From an uncultured Oscillospiraceae bacterium (lineage in GTDB: Bacteria > Bacillota > Clostridia > Oscillospirales > Oscillospiraceae), in contig CAKTPI010000010.1 of the NCBI GenBank assembly GCA_934591635.1, forward strand, positions 1-53,603: 53,603 nt of DNA, read 5' to 3'. Below the pieces are notes generated by a model, which ran no database searches, had not been told where the DNA came from, and worked only from the letters and a program-made list of their open reading frames with translations. This document shows positions 42,001-51,533 of this stretch, one piece after another. The translations under genes were made by a program, and so were the position numbers. Positions within the stretch are counted from its first letter, which is position 1. Every line of letters starts with the position of its first letter.

Positions 42001-42530
42001 ATGAGCAGGTTGTCAGTATTGCCGGCATTGTGCAGACCATCAAGACGAAAATGACCCGCAACAATAGTATGATGGCCTATGTGACGATTGAAGATGATAC
42101 AGCAGCTATTGAATTGATCGTTTTTTCTAACGCTTTGAATGAGCACGGCGGCTATTTGCGGGAGAACGCGCCGGTTGTAGTCGTCGGCAAGCTTTCACTG
42201 CGGGATGATAAGGATCCGCAGATCATCGTCAACCGTGTGCGACCGATGTCCGATTTTACAGATCCCTATATGCAGCCCTATGTGCAGGATTTGATTCCGC
42301 CAAAACCGGAGCCTGCGGCAACCAGCACGCTCTATCTCCGTCTTCCAACGGAGGGCTGTAGGGAGTACCGTAAGATTAAGGCAATTGTCAATATGTTCCC
42401 TGGCGATAGCCAAGTGGTGGTATTCTTTGCAGATACCCGCAAGCGTTGTGCGGCCAGGTGCCAGCTCCGGAATACCATGCTGGGGGAACTAAAAAATGTG
42501 CTGGGAGAGGCAAATGTTGTCCTGAAATAG
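39060..42530 (+). CDS. dnaE: DNA polymerase III alpha subunit
   Basis: Replicative DNA polymerase subunit of 1156 residues. The N-terminal PHP domain begins HLHVHTEYSLLDGACRI; the polymerase palm has PGRGSGAGSIVAY (about 356-368) and PDFDTDF (about 396-402), which carry the catalytic aspartates; then the tandem helix-hairpin-helix and an OB fold (VSIAGIVQTIKTK, about 985-997). No exonuclease domain is present, so this is DnaE rather than PolC. Coupled to whiA by overlap. Confidence 0.97.
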   Translation: MSFVHLHVHTEYSLLDGACRIDRIMDRVKGLGQTSIAITDHGVMYGCIDFYKAAKAAGIKPIIGCEVYVARRQMSDRIHGVDNDPYHLVLLCKDRTGYENLCYMVSEAFLHGFYGKPRIDLDLLRQRHEGLIALSACLGGAIPQYLMEDSYDAAKEYALQMAQIMGEGNFYLELQDHGIPEQQTVNQGIRRIARETGLPLVVTNDAHYLRREDAKMQDVLLCIQTGKTVDDTNRMRFPSDDFFLKSEDELRPLFPGCEEAFENTVRIAEKCNLEFVFHEYHLPSFPVPEGFTNEAYFRKLCYDGFQERYPNAPEEYRQRLEYEISVISRMGYVNYYLIVWDFIHYAKQVGIPVGPGRGSGAGSIVAYCIHITEVDPMKYALIFERFLNPERVSMPDFDTDFCQERRGEVIEYVMRKYGADHVAQIATFGTMAARGAIRDVGRALNFSFAETDVVAKLVPTTPHITLKEAMDSSPKLKEMYERDTRIHTLVDTAMSLEGMPRNTSTHAAGVVITADPVYMYVPLSTNDDTVVTQYTMTTIEELGLLKMDFLGLRNLTVIRDAEQQIQAVNPSFSVDRIEDNDPATYAMLAEGKTQGVFQLESSGITGVCVNMKPTSIEDLTAIVALYRPGPMDAIPTFIANKLDPKKITYKTPLLEPILKVTYGCIVYQEQVIEIFRTLGGYTMGQADNIRRAISKKKMKVIEAERKVFVYGDKEQGICGAIANGVSETVAQSIYDEIVDFANYAFNKSHAVCYAVVSYQTAYLKCHYPRQYMAALMTSVLDSAEKISGYITECKEIGIETLPPDINHSDDHFCVEGNCIRFGLGAVKNVGHGLIRTMVTKRTEGGPFKNLEDFLERMGEGELNKRAVENFIKCGAMDCFGYHRSELLSVYDKMMNAVSATRKKNLDGQMGLFSMLSGREAAANIVIPHMEELPRTELMAMEKETTGIYISGHPMDDYRQLLKNTSVVPIAALSGENSKFQDEQVVSIAGIVQTIKTKMTRNNSMMAYVTIEDDTAAIELIVFSNALNEHGGYLRENAPVVVVGKLSLRDDKDPQIIVNRVRPMSDFTDPYMQPYVQDLIPPKPEPAATSTLYLRLPTEGCREYRKIKAIVNMFPGDSQVVVFFADTRKRCAARCQLRNTMLGELKNVLGEANVVLK

Positions 42531-42551
42531 CTTTCCTTTTTTGACGGAATA

Positions 42552-42560
42552 TGCTATAAT
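42552..42560 (+). promoter_or_regulatory. Extended -10 promoter of the lipoprotein/two-component unit
   Basis: TGC-TATAAT (42552-42560) with no good -35 at 17 bp. The surrounding ATATGCTATAAT is identical to the -10 region of the BacA-like gene at 21436-21447. Confidence 0.45.
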
Positions 42561-42584
42561 GATCAGATGGAAGGGGCTGGTGGC

Positions 42585-43895
42585 TTGAAAAAAAGAATGT
42601 TATGCTCCGTGTGGGCAGCGTTGCTGGCTCTGCTCCTGACTGGTTGTGCAGCCAAAACCATAGATGAAATGTATGCACTTCCCCGCAGATCAGCACGCAA
42701 CCATAACCTCCGTTCTGCCATCGAGTCAGCAATGGAAGGGCGGGTTTATGCTGCGCCTATCTCAGGAGTAAATCTGGAATCCGTCCAGACGGCAGATTTG
42801 AATGGTGACGGGAAAGAAGAATATTTGATTTTTGCAAAGTCAACGCAGACGGATGCGCTGGAAGTCCTTTTGTTCAGCGAGACCTCTGAGGATACCTATG
42901 AGCTCTGGGAGACCATCAGCTGCAAGGGCTCTTCTTTTGAACAGGTGCAGTACGCAGATGTAGACGATTCCCCCGGCTGTGAACTGATTGTAGGTACCCA
43001 GCTGAATGAAAAAGTCACGAAGACAGTTTCCATCTATTCCTTTGCCGGGAGTCAGGCACAAAAAATCAAGAGCATGATTTATGTCAAGTTTCTGGTTTGC
43101 GATTTGGATGAAAATGGGCGTAGTGAGCTCTTGATTATTCAGAATGGGGACGGGGAGTACCGGAACGGTGTCGCAAGGCTTTATGCTTACGAGGATGGAA
43201 ATGTTACTAGATCCGTAGAAGCCTGGCTTTCTGTGGCGCCTGAATATATCCGACGGATAACGGCAAACCGGCTTTCCGGTGGGGAAGCGGCGGTGTACGT
43301 AGCCGGTGCGGCTGCTGATAATTCTATCATAACGGATATCCTGGCTTTGCGTGATGGTGTTTTTACCAATGTGGCACAGTCTAGCGAGTTTGGACATGCC
43401 ATGGGCTTAATGAATAATCATACGGTTTATGCCGAAGATTTGGATGGGGATGGGATTCTGGAGCTTCCGGCGCTGCTGAGTATGATGTATAATACGACAC
43501 AGCAAAACCTCATTCGGTGGTTCAGTGTTGATATTGACGGCAATGAGACAAATAAGCTCTATACCTTTCATAATTTTGATGATGGATGGTATATTCAGCT
43601 GGAGAGCGATTGGATCGATCGGTTCGCAGCGGAGAAAAACGGGACAGATTACACGTTCTACATGTGGAATAATAGCTACGGTTCTGCTGTTCCGGTGTTT
43701 ACTGTGTTTGCTCTGACCGGACGGGACAGAGATGTACAGGCAGCAGCGCAGAACCGCTTTGCGCTATATCGCGGTGAGGATGTTGTTTACGCCGCAAAAA
43801 TGGAATCCGGTTCTGCGATCTATGGAATGACGGAAAGTTATCTTCAAGCGAATTTCCATTTAATCCGCCAGGGATGGAATACATCGGAATCATAA
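42585..43895 (+). CDS. Lipoprotein with FG-GAP/VCBS-like calcium-loop repeats
   Basis: Surface lipoprotein of 436 residues. The signal peptide ends in LLLTGC. The mature part contains repeated Asp-rich loops at beta-propeller-like spacing: DLNGDGKEEYLI, DVDDSPGCELIV, DLDENGRSELLI, DLDGDGILELPAL and DIDGNETNKLY, as in calcium-binding FG-GAP or VCBS repeats. Start is TTG 42585, 8 bases after AAGGGG. Its stop lies 10 bp before a response-regulator gene, so lipoprotein, regulator and kinase appear to be one operon; it could be a sensor accessory protein. Confidence 0.8.
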   Translation: MKKRMLCSVWAALLALLLTGCAAKTIDEMYALPRRSARNHNLRSAIESAMEGRVYAAPISGVNLESVQTADLNGDGKEEYLIFAKSTQTDALEVLLFSETSEDTYELWETISCKGSSFEQVQYADVDDSPGCELIVGTQLNEKVTKTVSIYSFAGSQAQKIKSMIYVKFLVCDLDENGRSELLIIQNGDGEYRNGVARLYAYEDGNVTRSVEAWLSVAPEYIRRITANRLSGGEAAVYVAGAAADNSIITDILALRDGVFTNVAQSSEFGHAMGLMNNHTVYAEDLDGDGILELPALLSMMYNTTQQNLIRWFSVDIDGNETNKLYTFHNFDDGWYIQLESDWIDRFAAEKNGTDYTFYMWNNSYGSAVPVFTVFALTGRDRDVQAAAQNRFALYRGEDVVYAAKMESGSAIYGMTESYLQANFHLIRQGWNTSES

Positions 43896-43905
43896 GAGGT
43901 GGACT

Positions 43906-44592
43906 ATGAAAAAAGTACTGATATTGGAAGATGAAGTGAATATCCGCAGTTTTGTGGTGATAAATCTGAAACGGGCGGGGTATGATGCCATTGAGGCTGG
44001 GACAGGGCAGGAAGCATTGGACAGGCTGGCAGAGAACCCGGATATTGGTGTGGCCATTTTGGATATTATGCTGCCGGATATCGATGGCTTCGAGGTGTGC
44101 CGCCGCATCCGCGCAACCAGTAAGCAAATTGGTATCATTATGCTCACGGCCCGGACACAGGAAATGGACAAGGTGACGGGACTGATGACCGGGGCTGATG
44201 ACTATGTGACGAAACCATTTTCGCCTGCAGAGCTGACAGCAAGAATCGATGCTCTGTTCCGCCGGATTGGCGGCGACAGCGTGGTCAGTTCCGAATTGCT
44301 GACGCAGGGGCCTTTCGTGATGAACACGCGGAATCACACGCTGGAAAAGAATGGGAACCGCATTCGACTGACCCAGGTGGAGTATGCAATTTTAAAACTG
44401 TTTATGCAGAATCCGGGCCGTGCGTTGTCCCGCGAAGATATTCTTGCGGCGGTCTGGGGCCGGGACTACGAAGGTGAATTAAAAATTGTGGATGTGAACA
44501 TTCGTCGCCTGAGAATCAAAATAGAGGATGATACTGCTAACCCAACCTATATCACAACGGTCTGGGGTCTTGGCTATAAATGGGGCGCGTAA
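43906..44592 (+). CDS. OmpR/PhoB-family response regulator
   Basis: DNA-binding response regulator of 228 residues. The receiver has the acidic pocket LEDE, phosphoacceptor Asp 53 in AILDIMLPD, and TKPF with the conserved Lys. The winged helix follows (RLTQVEYAILKLFMQNPGRALSRE, VDVNIRRLRIKIED, TVWGLGYKW). It is translated from AGAGGTGG and lies between its likely partner lipoprotein and kinase. Targets are unknown. Confidence 0.96.
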   Translation: MKKVLILEDEVNIRSFVVINLKRAGYDAIEAGTGQEALDRLAENPDIGVAILDIMLPDIDGFEVCRRIRATSKQIGIIMLTARTQEMDKVTGLMTGADDYVTKPFSPAELTARIDALFRRIGGDSVVSSELLTQGPFVMNTRNHTLEKNGNRIRLTQVEYAILKLFMQNPGRALSREDILAAVWGRDYEGELKIVDVNIRRLRIKIEDDTANPTYITTVWGLGYKWGA

Positions 44593-44598
44593 AGCGGA

Positions 44599-46017
44599 AT
44601 GGGTAAAAAGAAGAGACTGCACGGCCTGCAAAGACGCTGGCTGATGAATACCTTTGGAGTGATTGTCGCGCTGGGATTGGTGTGCGTTGCAGCAGTGACA
44701 GCGTCCTATGCGGCCTACTATTACTCCAATATGCAGGCGGATATGAAGCATCGGGCACAGTCCTCCACCAGCTTTTTTTCGGACAATTCCTATCAAAACT
44801 ATTCAGAGTATTATGAGGCGTGCATTGCCTATGCCCGCAGCTATGAGTCGCGGGATGTGATAGAGCTGCAGTTCATCGATAAGGACGGTCGCTTGATTGC
44901 AACTTCCTATGGCCTGTGGGGCAATGAGTCACCGGTTACGCCGGAAATTGCACAGGCTCTCAGCTCCAGAGCCAGCGAAAGCTTTGTGGGAGTTGACCCG
45001 ATTACCGGCGAGCGGATTATTTCCATTTGCAGCCCCTTGATTTACAGCAGTGGGGAGGTGGTGGGCGTTTTCCGTTTCGTTACGTCCACACGGGTGGTCA
45101 ATCAGCAAATCATTTATGTCGCATGTATTTCATTGGCGGTTTTGGCCGTGTTCATGGCAGCTGTGCTGCTCAGCGGCAGCTTCTTTATGAAATCCATTAT
45201 GGTACCAGTTGCAGAGATTACGGAGAAGGCCAAACGCATTGCAAATGGCAGCTATGGTGCTCAAATTCAAACCCGGTACGATGATGAGATCCGCGATTTG
45301 GCGGATACCATTAACGAGATGTCCACCAAAATCAGTCAGAATGAGAAGATGCAGTCAGAATTTATTTCTCAGCTTTCCCATGAGCTTCGCACTCCACTGA
45401 CTGTGATTAACGGCTGGAGTGAAACGCTGCTTGCGGATGATAAAATGGACGATGAAACCCGGCAGGGAATGAAGATTATCTCCAGTGAGGCAAAGCGACT
45501 GACCGGAATGGTGACGGAACTGCTGGATTTCACCAGAATGCAGGACGGCAGAATGACACTGAATGTGGAGATGACCGATATCCGCAGTGAATTTGAGGAT
45601 ACTGTGTATATGTACAGCAGCCGCTTGGCAAAGGATGGGATTACACTGGAGTACTTGGAAAATGACAGTGAAATCCCTGAAATTCCCTGTGATGGTCAGC
45701 GACTCCGGCAAGTTTTTTTGAATGTACTGGACAATGCGGCCAAGCATGGTGGGGAAGGAAAACGAATCGAGGCAAGTATTGCCTGCGAGAATGATCAGGT
45801 TGTCGTGCGTATCCGCGATTTTGGCCCGGGCATTCCGGAGGATGAGTTGGGGCTTGTCAAAAAGAAGTTTTATAAGGGCAGTTCCAAGGCCAGAGGCACA
45901 GGCATTGGACTCGCTGTCTGTGACGAAATCATAGAGCTTCACAACGGTAGCCTGACCTTGGAAAATGCGCCGGGAGGCGGCACTTTGGTGACGATTTCTC
46001 TACCGGTTTCCCAATGA
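44599..46017 (+). CDS. Sensor histidine kinase with extracytoplasmic sensor domain
   Basis: Membrane kinase of 472 residues. Helices at about 17-41 and 171-192 enclose an outer domain of about 130 residues that looks Cache/PAS-like (VIELQFIDKDGRLIATSYG). HAMP follows (about 193-250), then HisKA with His 261 in QLSHELRTPL, and HATPase with N box VLDNAAKHG, G1 DFGPGIPED and G2 GTGIGLAV. It begins 6 bp after the response-regulator stop. Ligand unknown. Confidence 0.95.
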   Translation: MGKKKRLHGLQRRWLMNTFGVIVALGLVCVAAVTASYAAYYYSNMQADMKHRAQSSTSFFSDNSYQNYSEYYEACIAYARSYESRDVIELQFIDKDGRLIATSYGLWGNESPVTPEIAQALSSRASESFVGVDPITGERIISICSPLIYSSGEVVGVFRFVTSTRVVNQQIIYVACISLAVLAVFMAAVLLSGSFFMKSIMVPVAEITEKAKRIANGSYGAQIQTRYDDEIRDLADTINEMSTKISQNEKMQSEFISQLSHELRTPLTVINGWSETLLADDKMDDETRQGMKIISSEAKRLTGMVTELLDFTRMQDGRMTLNVEMTDIRSEFEDTVYMYSSRLAKDGITLEYLENDSEIPEIPCDGQRLRQVFLNVLDNAAKHGGEGKRIEASIACENDQVVVRIRDFGPGIPEDELGLVKKKFYKGSSKARGTGIGLAVCDEIIELHNGSLTLENAPGGGTLVTISLPVSQ

Positions 46018-46030
46018 AGAAAGGATTATT

Positions 46031-47026
46031 ATGGCAGATACAAAAGCAGCAGGGGAAAAGTTTAAAACAATGATCGGCGGCCAGGCGCTTATCGAAGGAA
46101 TCATGATGCGCGGCCCTGAAAAGGACGCCATTGTTGTTCGCACCTCCAAGGGACTGGAAACAGAGGTGCATCCGAGAAAACTTCCGCCAAAGGATTCGCT
46201 GAGAAGTTGGCCGTTTATCCGGGGAATATTTAACTTTTTCGATTCCCAGGCGGTTGGCATCAAGGCACTGATGCGCTCTGCTGATTTGGCCCCGGATGAA
46301 ATGCAGGAGGAGCCGTCAAAGTTTGATAAATGGCTGGAAAAGGTACTCGGCAACGAAGTGTTTCAGAAGGTGATCGTGGGTATTGCGATGGTGATGGGCA
46401 TCGGCCTTTCTGTTCTGCTGTTCTTCTTGCTGCCTATGCTGATATCTGGCTTCATGGATGGTTTTATCAAGAGCACCTTGGCACTGAACCTGGTAGAAGG
46501 CGTTATCCGTATGGTGATTTTCCTGGCCTACATGATTCTGATTTCCCGGATGGGGGAGATGAAGCGTGTGTTTGGTTACCACGGTGCGGAGCACAAAACC
46601 ATTCGGTGCTATGAAGCGGGTCTTCCCCTCACAGTTGAGAATGTCCGGGCACAGACCAGACTTCACCCACGTTGCGGTACCAGCTTTCTGTTGGTGGTAA
46701 TGGTGATCTCAATCCTGATTTTCTCTGTTGCCTCCTCGCTGCTGCTTTCGCTGTGCCCACAGCTGAAGGAAATGCGGGGGAGCGGGATGTACCGATTTAT
46801 CATGATCGCATTTAAGCTGCTGCTCCTGCCGTTGGTGGTGGGAGTTACCTATGAAATAAACCGCTGGGCAGGCAGAAATGATAACTGGTTTACCAGAATC
46901 CTGACGGCGCCTGGTATGTGGATGCAGCACTTTACAACAAATGAGCCGGATGACAGCATGATTGAAGTGGGAATTGCTGCTGTGCAGGCGGTGCTTCCGG
47001 AAAAGGAAGGGAGTGACCGCTGGTAA
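46031..47026 (+). CDS. DUF1385 membrane protein
   Basis: Polytopic membrane protein of 331 residues. The family signatures GGQALIEGIMMRGP at the N-terminus and YHGAEHKTIRCYEAG in the middle are present; the His/Glu set suggests a metal site. At least four helices are seen between about 115 and 290. DUF1385 genes lie next to prmC or prfA in many Firmicutes, as here (one-base overlap with prmC), but the function is not established. Confidence 0.93.
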   Translation: MADTKAAGEKFKTMIGGQALIEGIMMRGPEKDAIVVRTSKGLETEVHPRKLPPKDSLRSWPFIRGIFNFFDSQAVGIKALMRSADLAPDEMQEEPSKFDKWLEKVLGNEVFQKVIVGIAMVMGIGLSVLLFFLLPMLISGFMDGFIKSTLALNLVEGVIRMVIFLAYMILISRMGEMKRVFGYHGAEHKTIRCYEAGLPLTVENVRAQTRLHPRCGTSFLLVVMVISILIFSVASSLLLSLCPQLKEMRGSGMYRFIMIAFKLLLLPLVVGVTYEINRWAGRNDNWFTRILTAPGMWMQHFTTNEPDDSMIEVGIAAVQAVLPEKEGSDRW

Positions 47027-47895
47027 TGACCCATCGTGAGCTTTATATGTATGCCCGCAACGTGTTGACGCAGGTGGAGGAACAGCAGCAGGCGGGCCTG
47101 GTAGCCAGGGATTTGATTTGTACCTTCTCCGGGAAAACAGCGGAACAGATGCTTGCGTCGCTGGAGTACGGGGCAGACCCTGAGGTCGTTTCCAAGGTAA
47201 AGGATGGTGTCCGGCGGCTGCTGGATGATGAGCCGCTTGCTTACGTGCTGGGGGAATGGGAGTTCTATGGCTTGAAGCTTTACGTGACGCCAGATGTTCT
47301 CATTCCGAGAGACGATACCTGTGCTGTTACAGAACTTGCGATTAACCGGAGCCTTTTTTTAGAAAAAGACCCAAGGATACTGGATCTTTGCTGCGGTTCC
47401 GGCTGCATCGGTCTTGCGATTGCAAGCCGCGTAAAGGATGCCAGAGTGACCTTGGCTGACATTTCCAAGGAAGCACTGGCTGTCGCAAAAAAGAATATCG
47501 CGAGGAACAAGCTGGGGGGACGCATGAGCATCTTTCAGGCAGATGCCCGAAAGAAGGCTCCCACATTCCTTGGGAAATTTGATTTGATCGTATCCAATCC
47601 TCCCTATATCACTCGAGAAGAAATGACCCGGCTGCCAAGAAGTGTGGATGCCTATGAGCCGCATCTGGCTCTTTTTGGCGGCGAGGACGGGTTAGATTTT
47701 TACCGCGATATCATCACGTATTACACCCCCTTGCTGAAACCGGATGGCTGCCTGTGCTTTGAGTTTGGAATGGGGATGGTTGATGCAGTGTGCGGCCTTT
47801 TGGAAGAGAACAACTATGCGATTGTAGAACGCAAGCGGGATTATAACGACAGAGAACGAGCTGTACTTGCGCAGTACAGAGGGAAAGGAAACTGA
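47026..47895 (+). CDS. prmC: Peptide chain release factor N5-glutamine methyltransferase
   Basis: SAM-dependent enzyme of 289 residues that methylates the Gln of the GGQ motif in release factors. The N-terminal helical domain is followed by the SAM loop [16 protein letters not shown] and the catalytic SNPPYIT near residues 190-196. It overlaps the DUF1385 stop by one base and is followed 2 bp later by recA. No release factor gene is in the window. Confidence 0.95.
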   Translation: MTHRELYMYARNVLTQVEEQQQAGLVARDLICTFSGKTAEQMLASLEYGADPEVVSKVKDGVRRLLDDEPLAYVLGEWEFYGLKLYVTPDVLIPRDDTCAVTELAINRSLFLEKDPRILDLCCGSGCIGLAIASRVKDARVTLADISKEALAVAKKNIARNKLGGRMSIFQADARKKAPTFLGKFDLIVSNPPYITREEMTRLPRSVDAYEPHLALFGGEDGLDFYRDIITYYTPLLKPDGCLCFEFGMGMVDAVCGLLEENNYAIVERKRDYNDRERAVLAQYRGKGN

Positions 47896-47897
47896 TT

Positions 47898-49004
47898 ATG
47901 GCAACAAAAAAGACGGTTTATGAATCTCCTACTCCGGCATCGGACAAGAAGAAGGCATTGCAGACGGCCTTAGCACAGATTGACAAGAATTTTGGCAAAG
48001 GTACCGTTATGCGCCTGGGTGACCGTCCGGAGATGAATGTGGAGGCAATCCCCACCGGTTCTCTGGCACTGGATGCGGCGTTGGGCATCGGCGGCGTCCC
48101 CAAGGGCAGAATTATCGAGATCTACGGCCCGGAATCCTCCGGCAAGACTACACTTGCGCTGCATATTCTGGCAGAGGCACAGAAGCGTGGGGGCGAAGTG
48201 GCCTTTGTGGATGCGGAACATGCACTGGATCCGGTTTATGCGTCTGCCTTGGGCGTGGATACGGAGAATCTGCTTGTTTCTCAGCCGGATACCGGTGAGC
48301 AGGCACTGGAGATTACGGATGCCTTGGTGCGCTCCGGTGCAGTGGATGCCGTGGTGGTGGACTCTGTTGCAGCCCTTGTGCCCAAGCAGGAAATTGAGGG
48401 CGAAATGGGCGATACCTTTGTAGGCCTCCAGGCGCGTCTGATGTCGCAGGCTTTGCGGAAGCTGGCGGGCACCATCTCTAAAACCAACTGCGTTGTTATT
48501 TTTATTAATCAGTTGCGCATGAAGATCGGTGTTATGTATGGCAATCCTGAGACCACTACCGGCGGCAATGCGCTGAAGTTCTATGCATCCGTCCGGCTGG
48601 ATGTCCGGAGAGTGGAGTCCATTAAGGAAGACGGCAATGTGGTTGGTAATAAGACCCGCGTCAAGGTTGTGAAGAATAAGGTTGCCCCTCCGTTCCGCGA
48701 AGCTGTGTTTGACATCATGTACGGTCAGGGTATCTCTAAATGGGGTGAGCTGATTGATCTGGCTGTTCAGCTGGAGATTATCCAGAAAAGCGGCAGTTGG
48801 TTCAGTATGGGTGATGAGCGAATTGGTCAGGGTAAAGACAGCGTGAAGGCTTATTTGCTTGCAAATCCCGAGATTGCCGATAAGGTGGAAGCAGAAGTGC
48901 GGGAGAATCTTTGGAAGATTTGCGGTGGGGCTCCCAAGGCGCCTGCAAAGGCCGCAGAACGGCCCATTGCCGTAAGTGCTGACGATTTCAACGATGAGGA
49001 TTGA
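47898..49004 (+). CDS. recA: Recombinase RecA
   Basis: DNA strand-exchange ATPase and SOS co-protease, 368 residues. Walker [10 protein letters not shown] (about 76-84), [19 protein letters not shown] (Walker B), loop L1/L2 region [22 protein letters not shown] and the acidic C-terminus are all standard. No LexA box can be judged because the gene is inside an operon. It overlaps recX by 11 bases. Confidence 0.98.
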   Translation: MATKKTVYESPTPASDKKKALQTALAQIDKNFGKGTVMRLGDRPEMNVEAIPTGSLALDAALGIGGVPKGRIIEIYGPESSGKTTLALHILAEAQKRGGEVAFVDAEHALDPVYASALGVDTENLLVSQPDTGEQALEITDALVRSGAVDAVVVDSVAALVPKQEIEGEMGDTFVGLQARLMSQALRKLAGTISKTNCVVIFINQLRMKIGVMYGNPETTTGGNALKFYASVRLDVRRVESIKEDGNVVGNKTRVKVVKNKVAPPFREAVFDIMYGQGISKWGELIDLAVQLEIIQKSGSWFSMGDERIGQGKDSVKAYLLANPEIADKVEAEVRENLWKICGGAPKAPAKAAERPIAVSADDFNDED

Positions 49005-49623
49005 GCGGCTGAAAACCACGCCGGATCGCGCTGGGCGCTATGCTGTCCTGCTGGAGAATGGTACAACTATGCGACTATATCGTCAAACGGTTGAAGATTT
49101 CGCATTGTGCAGCGGCATGGAGCTTTCCCAGGAGCAGTACCAAAACCTTTGCAGGCAGGCACGGCAAATGTCTGCTAAAATGCGCGCGGTTCGTATTGTG
49201 TCTGCCTCCGGCGTTTCCAAGAAGGATTTGGAGAGCCGACTGATTCAAAAAGGGGAGACACCCCAGGATGCCCTGCAGGCTGCTGCGTGGTTGGAAGAGC
49301 TCCATTTGCTGGATGATGAGAAAACGGCAGAACAGATTGTCCACTCGTGCATTTCAAAAGGGTACGGTCTTGCCCGCGCAAAGCAGGTGCTGTATGAAAA
49401 GCGAATCCCCAAAGAGTATTGGGCTGCGGCGCTCAGGGACTATCCCGACCAGACAGAAAAAATCTGCACGTTTTTAAAATCCAAAATTTCAAATCCCAAT
49501 GACCCACGGGAGGTAAAGCGTGCAGTTGATGCACTGCTTCGGCGGGGGCACAGTTATCGTGTCATCCGTGAAGCGTTAGATGAATTATCTTTTGATTCCG
49601 ATGATGTTCCGGAGGACGAATAA
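48994..49623 (+). CDS. recX: Regulatory protein RecX
   Basis: Modulator of RecA filaments, 209 residues. It is made of three-helix repeats typical of RecX ([46 protein letters not shown]). I start at ATG 48994 inside the recA end, as the protein then begins MRIERL; the in-frame upstream ATG is deeper in recA. Translational coupling to recA would set a fixed ratio of the two proteins. Confidence 0.9.
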   Translation: MRIERLKTTPDRAGRYAVLLENGTTMRLYRQTVEDFALCSGMELSQEQYQNLCRQARQMSAKMRAVRIVSASGVSKKDLESRLIQKGETPQDALQAAAWLEELHLLDDEKTAEQIVHSCISKGYGLARAKQVLYEKRIPKEYWAAALRDYPDQTEKICTFLKSKISNPNDPREVKRAVDALLRRGHSYRVIREALDELSFDSDDVPEDE

Positions 49624-50958
49624 ATGGCTGTAATTGGTTTTATATCTCTTGGCTGTGCAAAAAACCAGGTGGATTGCGAACGAATGATGTACCGCGTCCG
49701 GGAGGCAGGATATACCGTCAGTGCCGACCTGGATGGGTGCGATGTTGTTGTAATCAATACCTGTGGGTTTATTGATTCTGCTAAGTCAGAGGCAATTGAT
49801 AATATCCTGATGGCGGGTGCCATGAAGGCGGATGGTAAGATCGGAAAGATTTTGGTAACCGGTTGCCTTTCGCAGCGCTATCAGGGAGAAATTATGAAAG
49901 AAATGCCGGAAGTTGACGGTATCCTTGGAACGGGCAGTTATACCGAAATTGTTCCGGCTATTGAATCGCTGCTGGGCGAGCAGACAGTTGTGGATTTCCG
50001 CTCCATTGACACACCGGAAGAGGAGACCGGGCGTGTCCTCACGACACCTAAACACTACGCCTATATCAAAATTGCCGAGGGCTGCGATAACCACTGTGCC
50101 TACTGCATCATCCCTGCGTTGCGCGGTAAATACCGCAGCAGGAAAATGGAAGATATCCTGGCCGAAGCCCGTGGACTTGCTGAGTCTGGTGTGAAGGAAC
50201 TGATTGTGGTTGCGCAGGATACAAGCCGTTACGGCACGGATTTGCCGGAGCACAAGCGGCTTTTGCCGGAGCTTCTGCATGCACTGTGCCAGATTGACGG
50301 CATTCAGTGGGTGCGGGTGCACTACGTTTACCCGGATGAGATTGATAATGCATTTATCCGGGTAATGGCCGAGGAGCCAAAGATTGTAAAGTATCTGGAT
50401 ATTCCCATTCAGCATTGCAACGATAAAATCCTGAAGCTGATGAACCGCCGGGGAAATGGCGTGTTTCTGCGTCAACTCCTGCAAAAGCTGCGGAATCAGA
50501 TTCCTGGCCTCGTAATTCGAACCAGCCTGATTACCGGCCTTCCCGGAGAGGGCGAGGAAGAATTCCAGGAGCTGTGCGACTTCCTGCGGGAAACCCGCAT
50601 GGAGCGGGTGGGCGCATTCCCGTTCTCGCCGGAGGAGGGAACCAAGGCGGCTGAAATGGAGCATGTAGATGCTGATGTTGCCATGGAGCGGGCTCAGAAG
50701 ATTGAAATGATTCAATCTGAAATTATGGATGCCTACAATGCCTCGGTGATTGGAAAAACATTGGACGTTTTGGTAGATGGATATGACGAGGAGTATGAGC
50801 AGTTTTTTGGAAGAACCTTTGCAGATTCTCCGGAGATTGATGGCCGTGTGTGGATTGCGGCACCGGAACCTTTGCATGAGGGTGACTTCGTTAAGGTGAC
50901 AATTGACGGCACACAGGATGGCGATTTGACCGGTTACATCTCAGAGGAGGAAGCATAA
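49624..50958 (+). CDS. rimO: Ribosomal protein S12 methylthiotransferase
   Basis: Radical SAM enzyme of 444 residues that adds a methylthio group to an Asp of ribosomal protein S12. The N-terminal UPF0004 domain has Cys in ISLGCAKNQVD and NTCGF; the radical SAM site is GCDNHCAYCIIP (about 153-164); a TRAM domain ends the protein (about 380-440). It starts right after the recX stop and overlaps pgsA by one base. Confidence 0.96.
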   Translation: MAVIGFISLGCAKNQVDCERMMYRVREAGYTVSADLDGCDVVVINTCGFIDSAKSEAIDNILMAGAMKADGKIGKILVTGCLSQRYQGEIMKEMPEVDGILGTGSYTEIVPAIESLLGEQTVVDFRSIDTPEEETGRVLTTPKHYAYIKIAEGCDNHCAYCIIPALRGKYRSRKMEDILAEARGLAESGVKELIVVAQDTSRYGTDLPEHKRLLPELLHALCQIDGIQWVRVHYVYPDEIDNAFIRVMAEEPKIVKYLDIPIQHCNDKILKLMNRRGNGVFLRQLLQKLRNQIPGLVIRTSLITGLPGEGEEEFQELCDFLRETRMERVGAFPFSPEEGTKAAEMEHVDADVAMERAQKIEMIQSEIMDAYNASVIGKTLDVLVDGYDEEYEQFFGRTFADSPEIDGRVWIAAPEPLHEGDFVKVTIDGTQDGDLTGYISEEEA

Positions 50959-51488
50959 TGACAACCGCAAGTAAAATTACTCTGGTACGGGTGTTTATGA
51001 TTCCTCTGCTGATGATATCCATGTACTTAAGCCATGGTGTTTCCGGTACGTGGATGTGGGTTTCTCTTGCATTATTCGTTTTGGCCAGTCTTACGGATTA
51101 TGTTGATGGTCAGATTGCTCGGAAATGCAACCAAATCAGCGACTTCGGCAAATTCCTGGATCCCTTGGCAGATAAGCTGCTGACTATTGCCGTGATGACC
51201 ATGTTCTGCGAATGGGGCCGTTTCCCTGCTTGGGCGTTGATGATTGTCCTGACGCGTGAGTTTGCAGTGACGGGATTGCGCCTGGTTGCCGTAGGCAAGG
51301 GGACGGTCATTGCTGCTGCCTGGAGCGGCAAGGTAAAGACTGCAAGCACCATGGTTGGTTTGTGCCTGATTCTGGTTTTTCCGCAAAATGCCATTCTTCT
51401 ACGGCTGGTTACCGCAGTGATTATCGTCACAACGGTATATTCTGGTGTGGAATATTTTGTCAAGAACTGGAAATGCCTATGGCAGTGA
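50958..51488 (+). CDS. pgsA: CDP-diacylglycerol-glycerol-3-phosphate 3-phosphatidyltransferase
   Basis: Membrane enzyme of 176 residues for phosphatidylglycerol synthesis. The CDP-alcohol phosphotransferase motif DGQIARKCNQISDFGKFLD (pattern DGxxAR...G...D...D) is complete, with four or five membrane helices. In many Firmicutes cinA follows before recA; here the order is recA-recX-rimO-pgsA and no cinA is seen. Confidence 0.95.
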   Translation: MTTASKITLVRVFMIPLLMISMYLSHGVSGTWMWVSLALFVLASLTDYVDGQIARKCNQISDFGKFLDPLADKLLTIAVMTMFCEWGRFPAWALMIVLTREFAVTGLRLVAVGKGTVIAAAWSGKVKTASTMVGLCLILVFPQNAILLRLVTAVIIVTTVYSGVEYFVKNWKCLWQ

Positions 51489-51533
51489 ATATGAAATACG
51501 CATGTTCTGCTTGGAACAGTGAGGTATGTGAAC

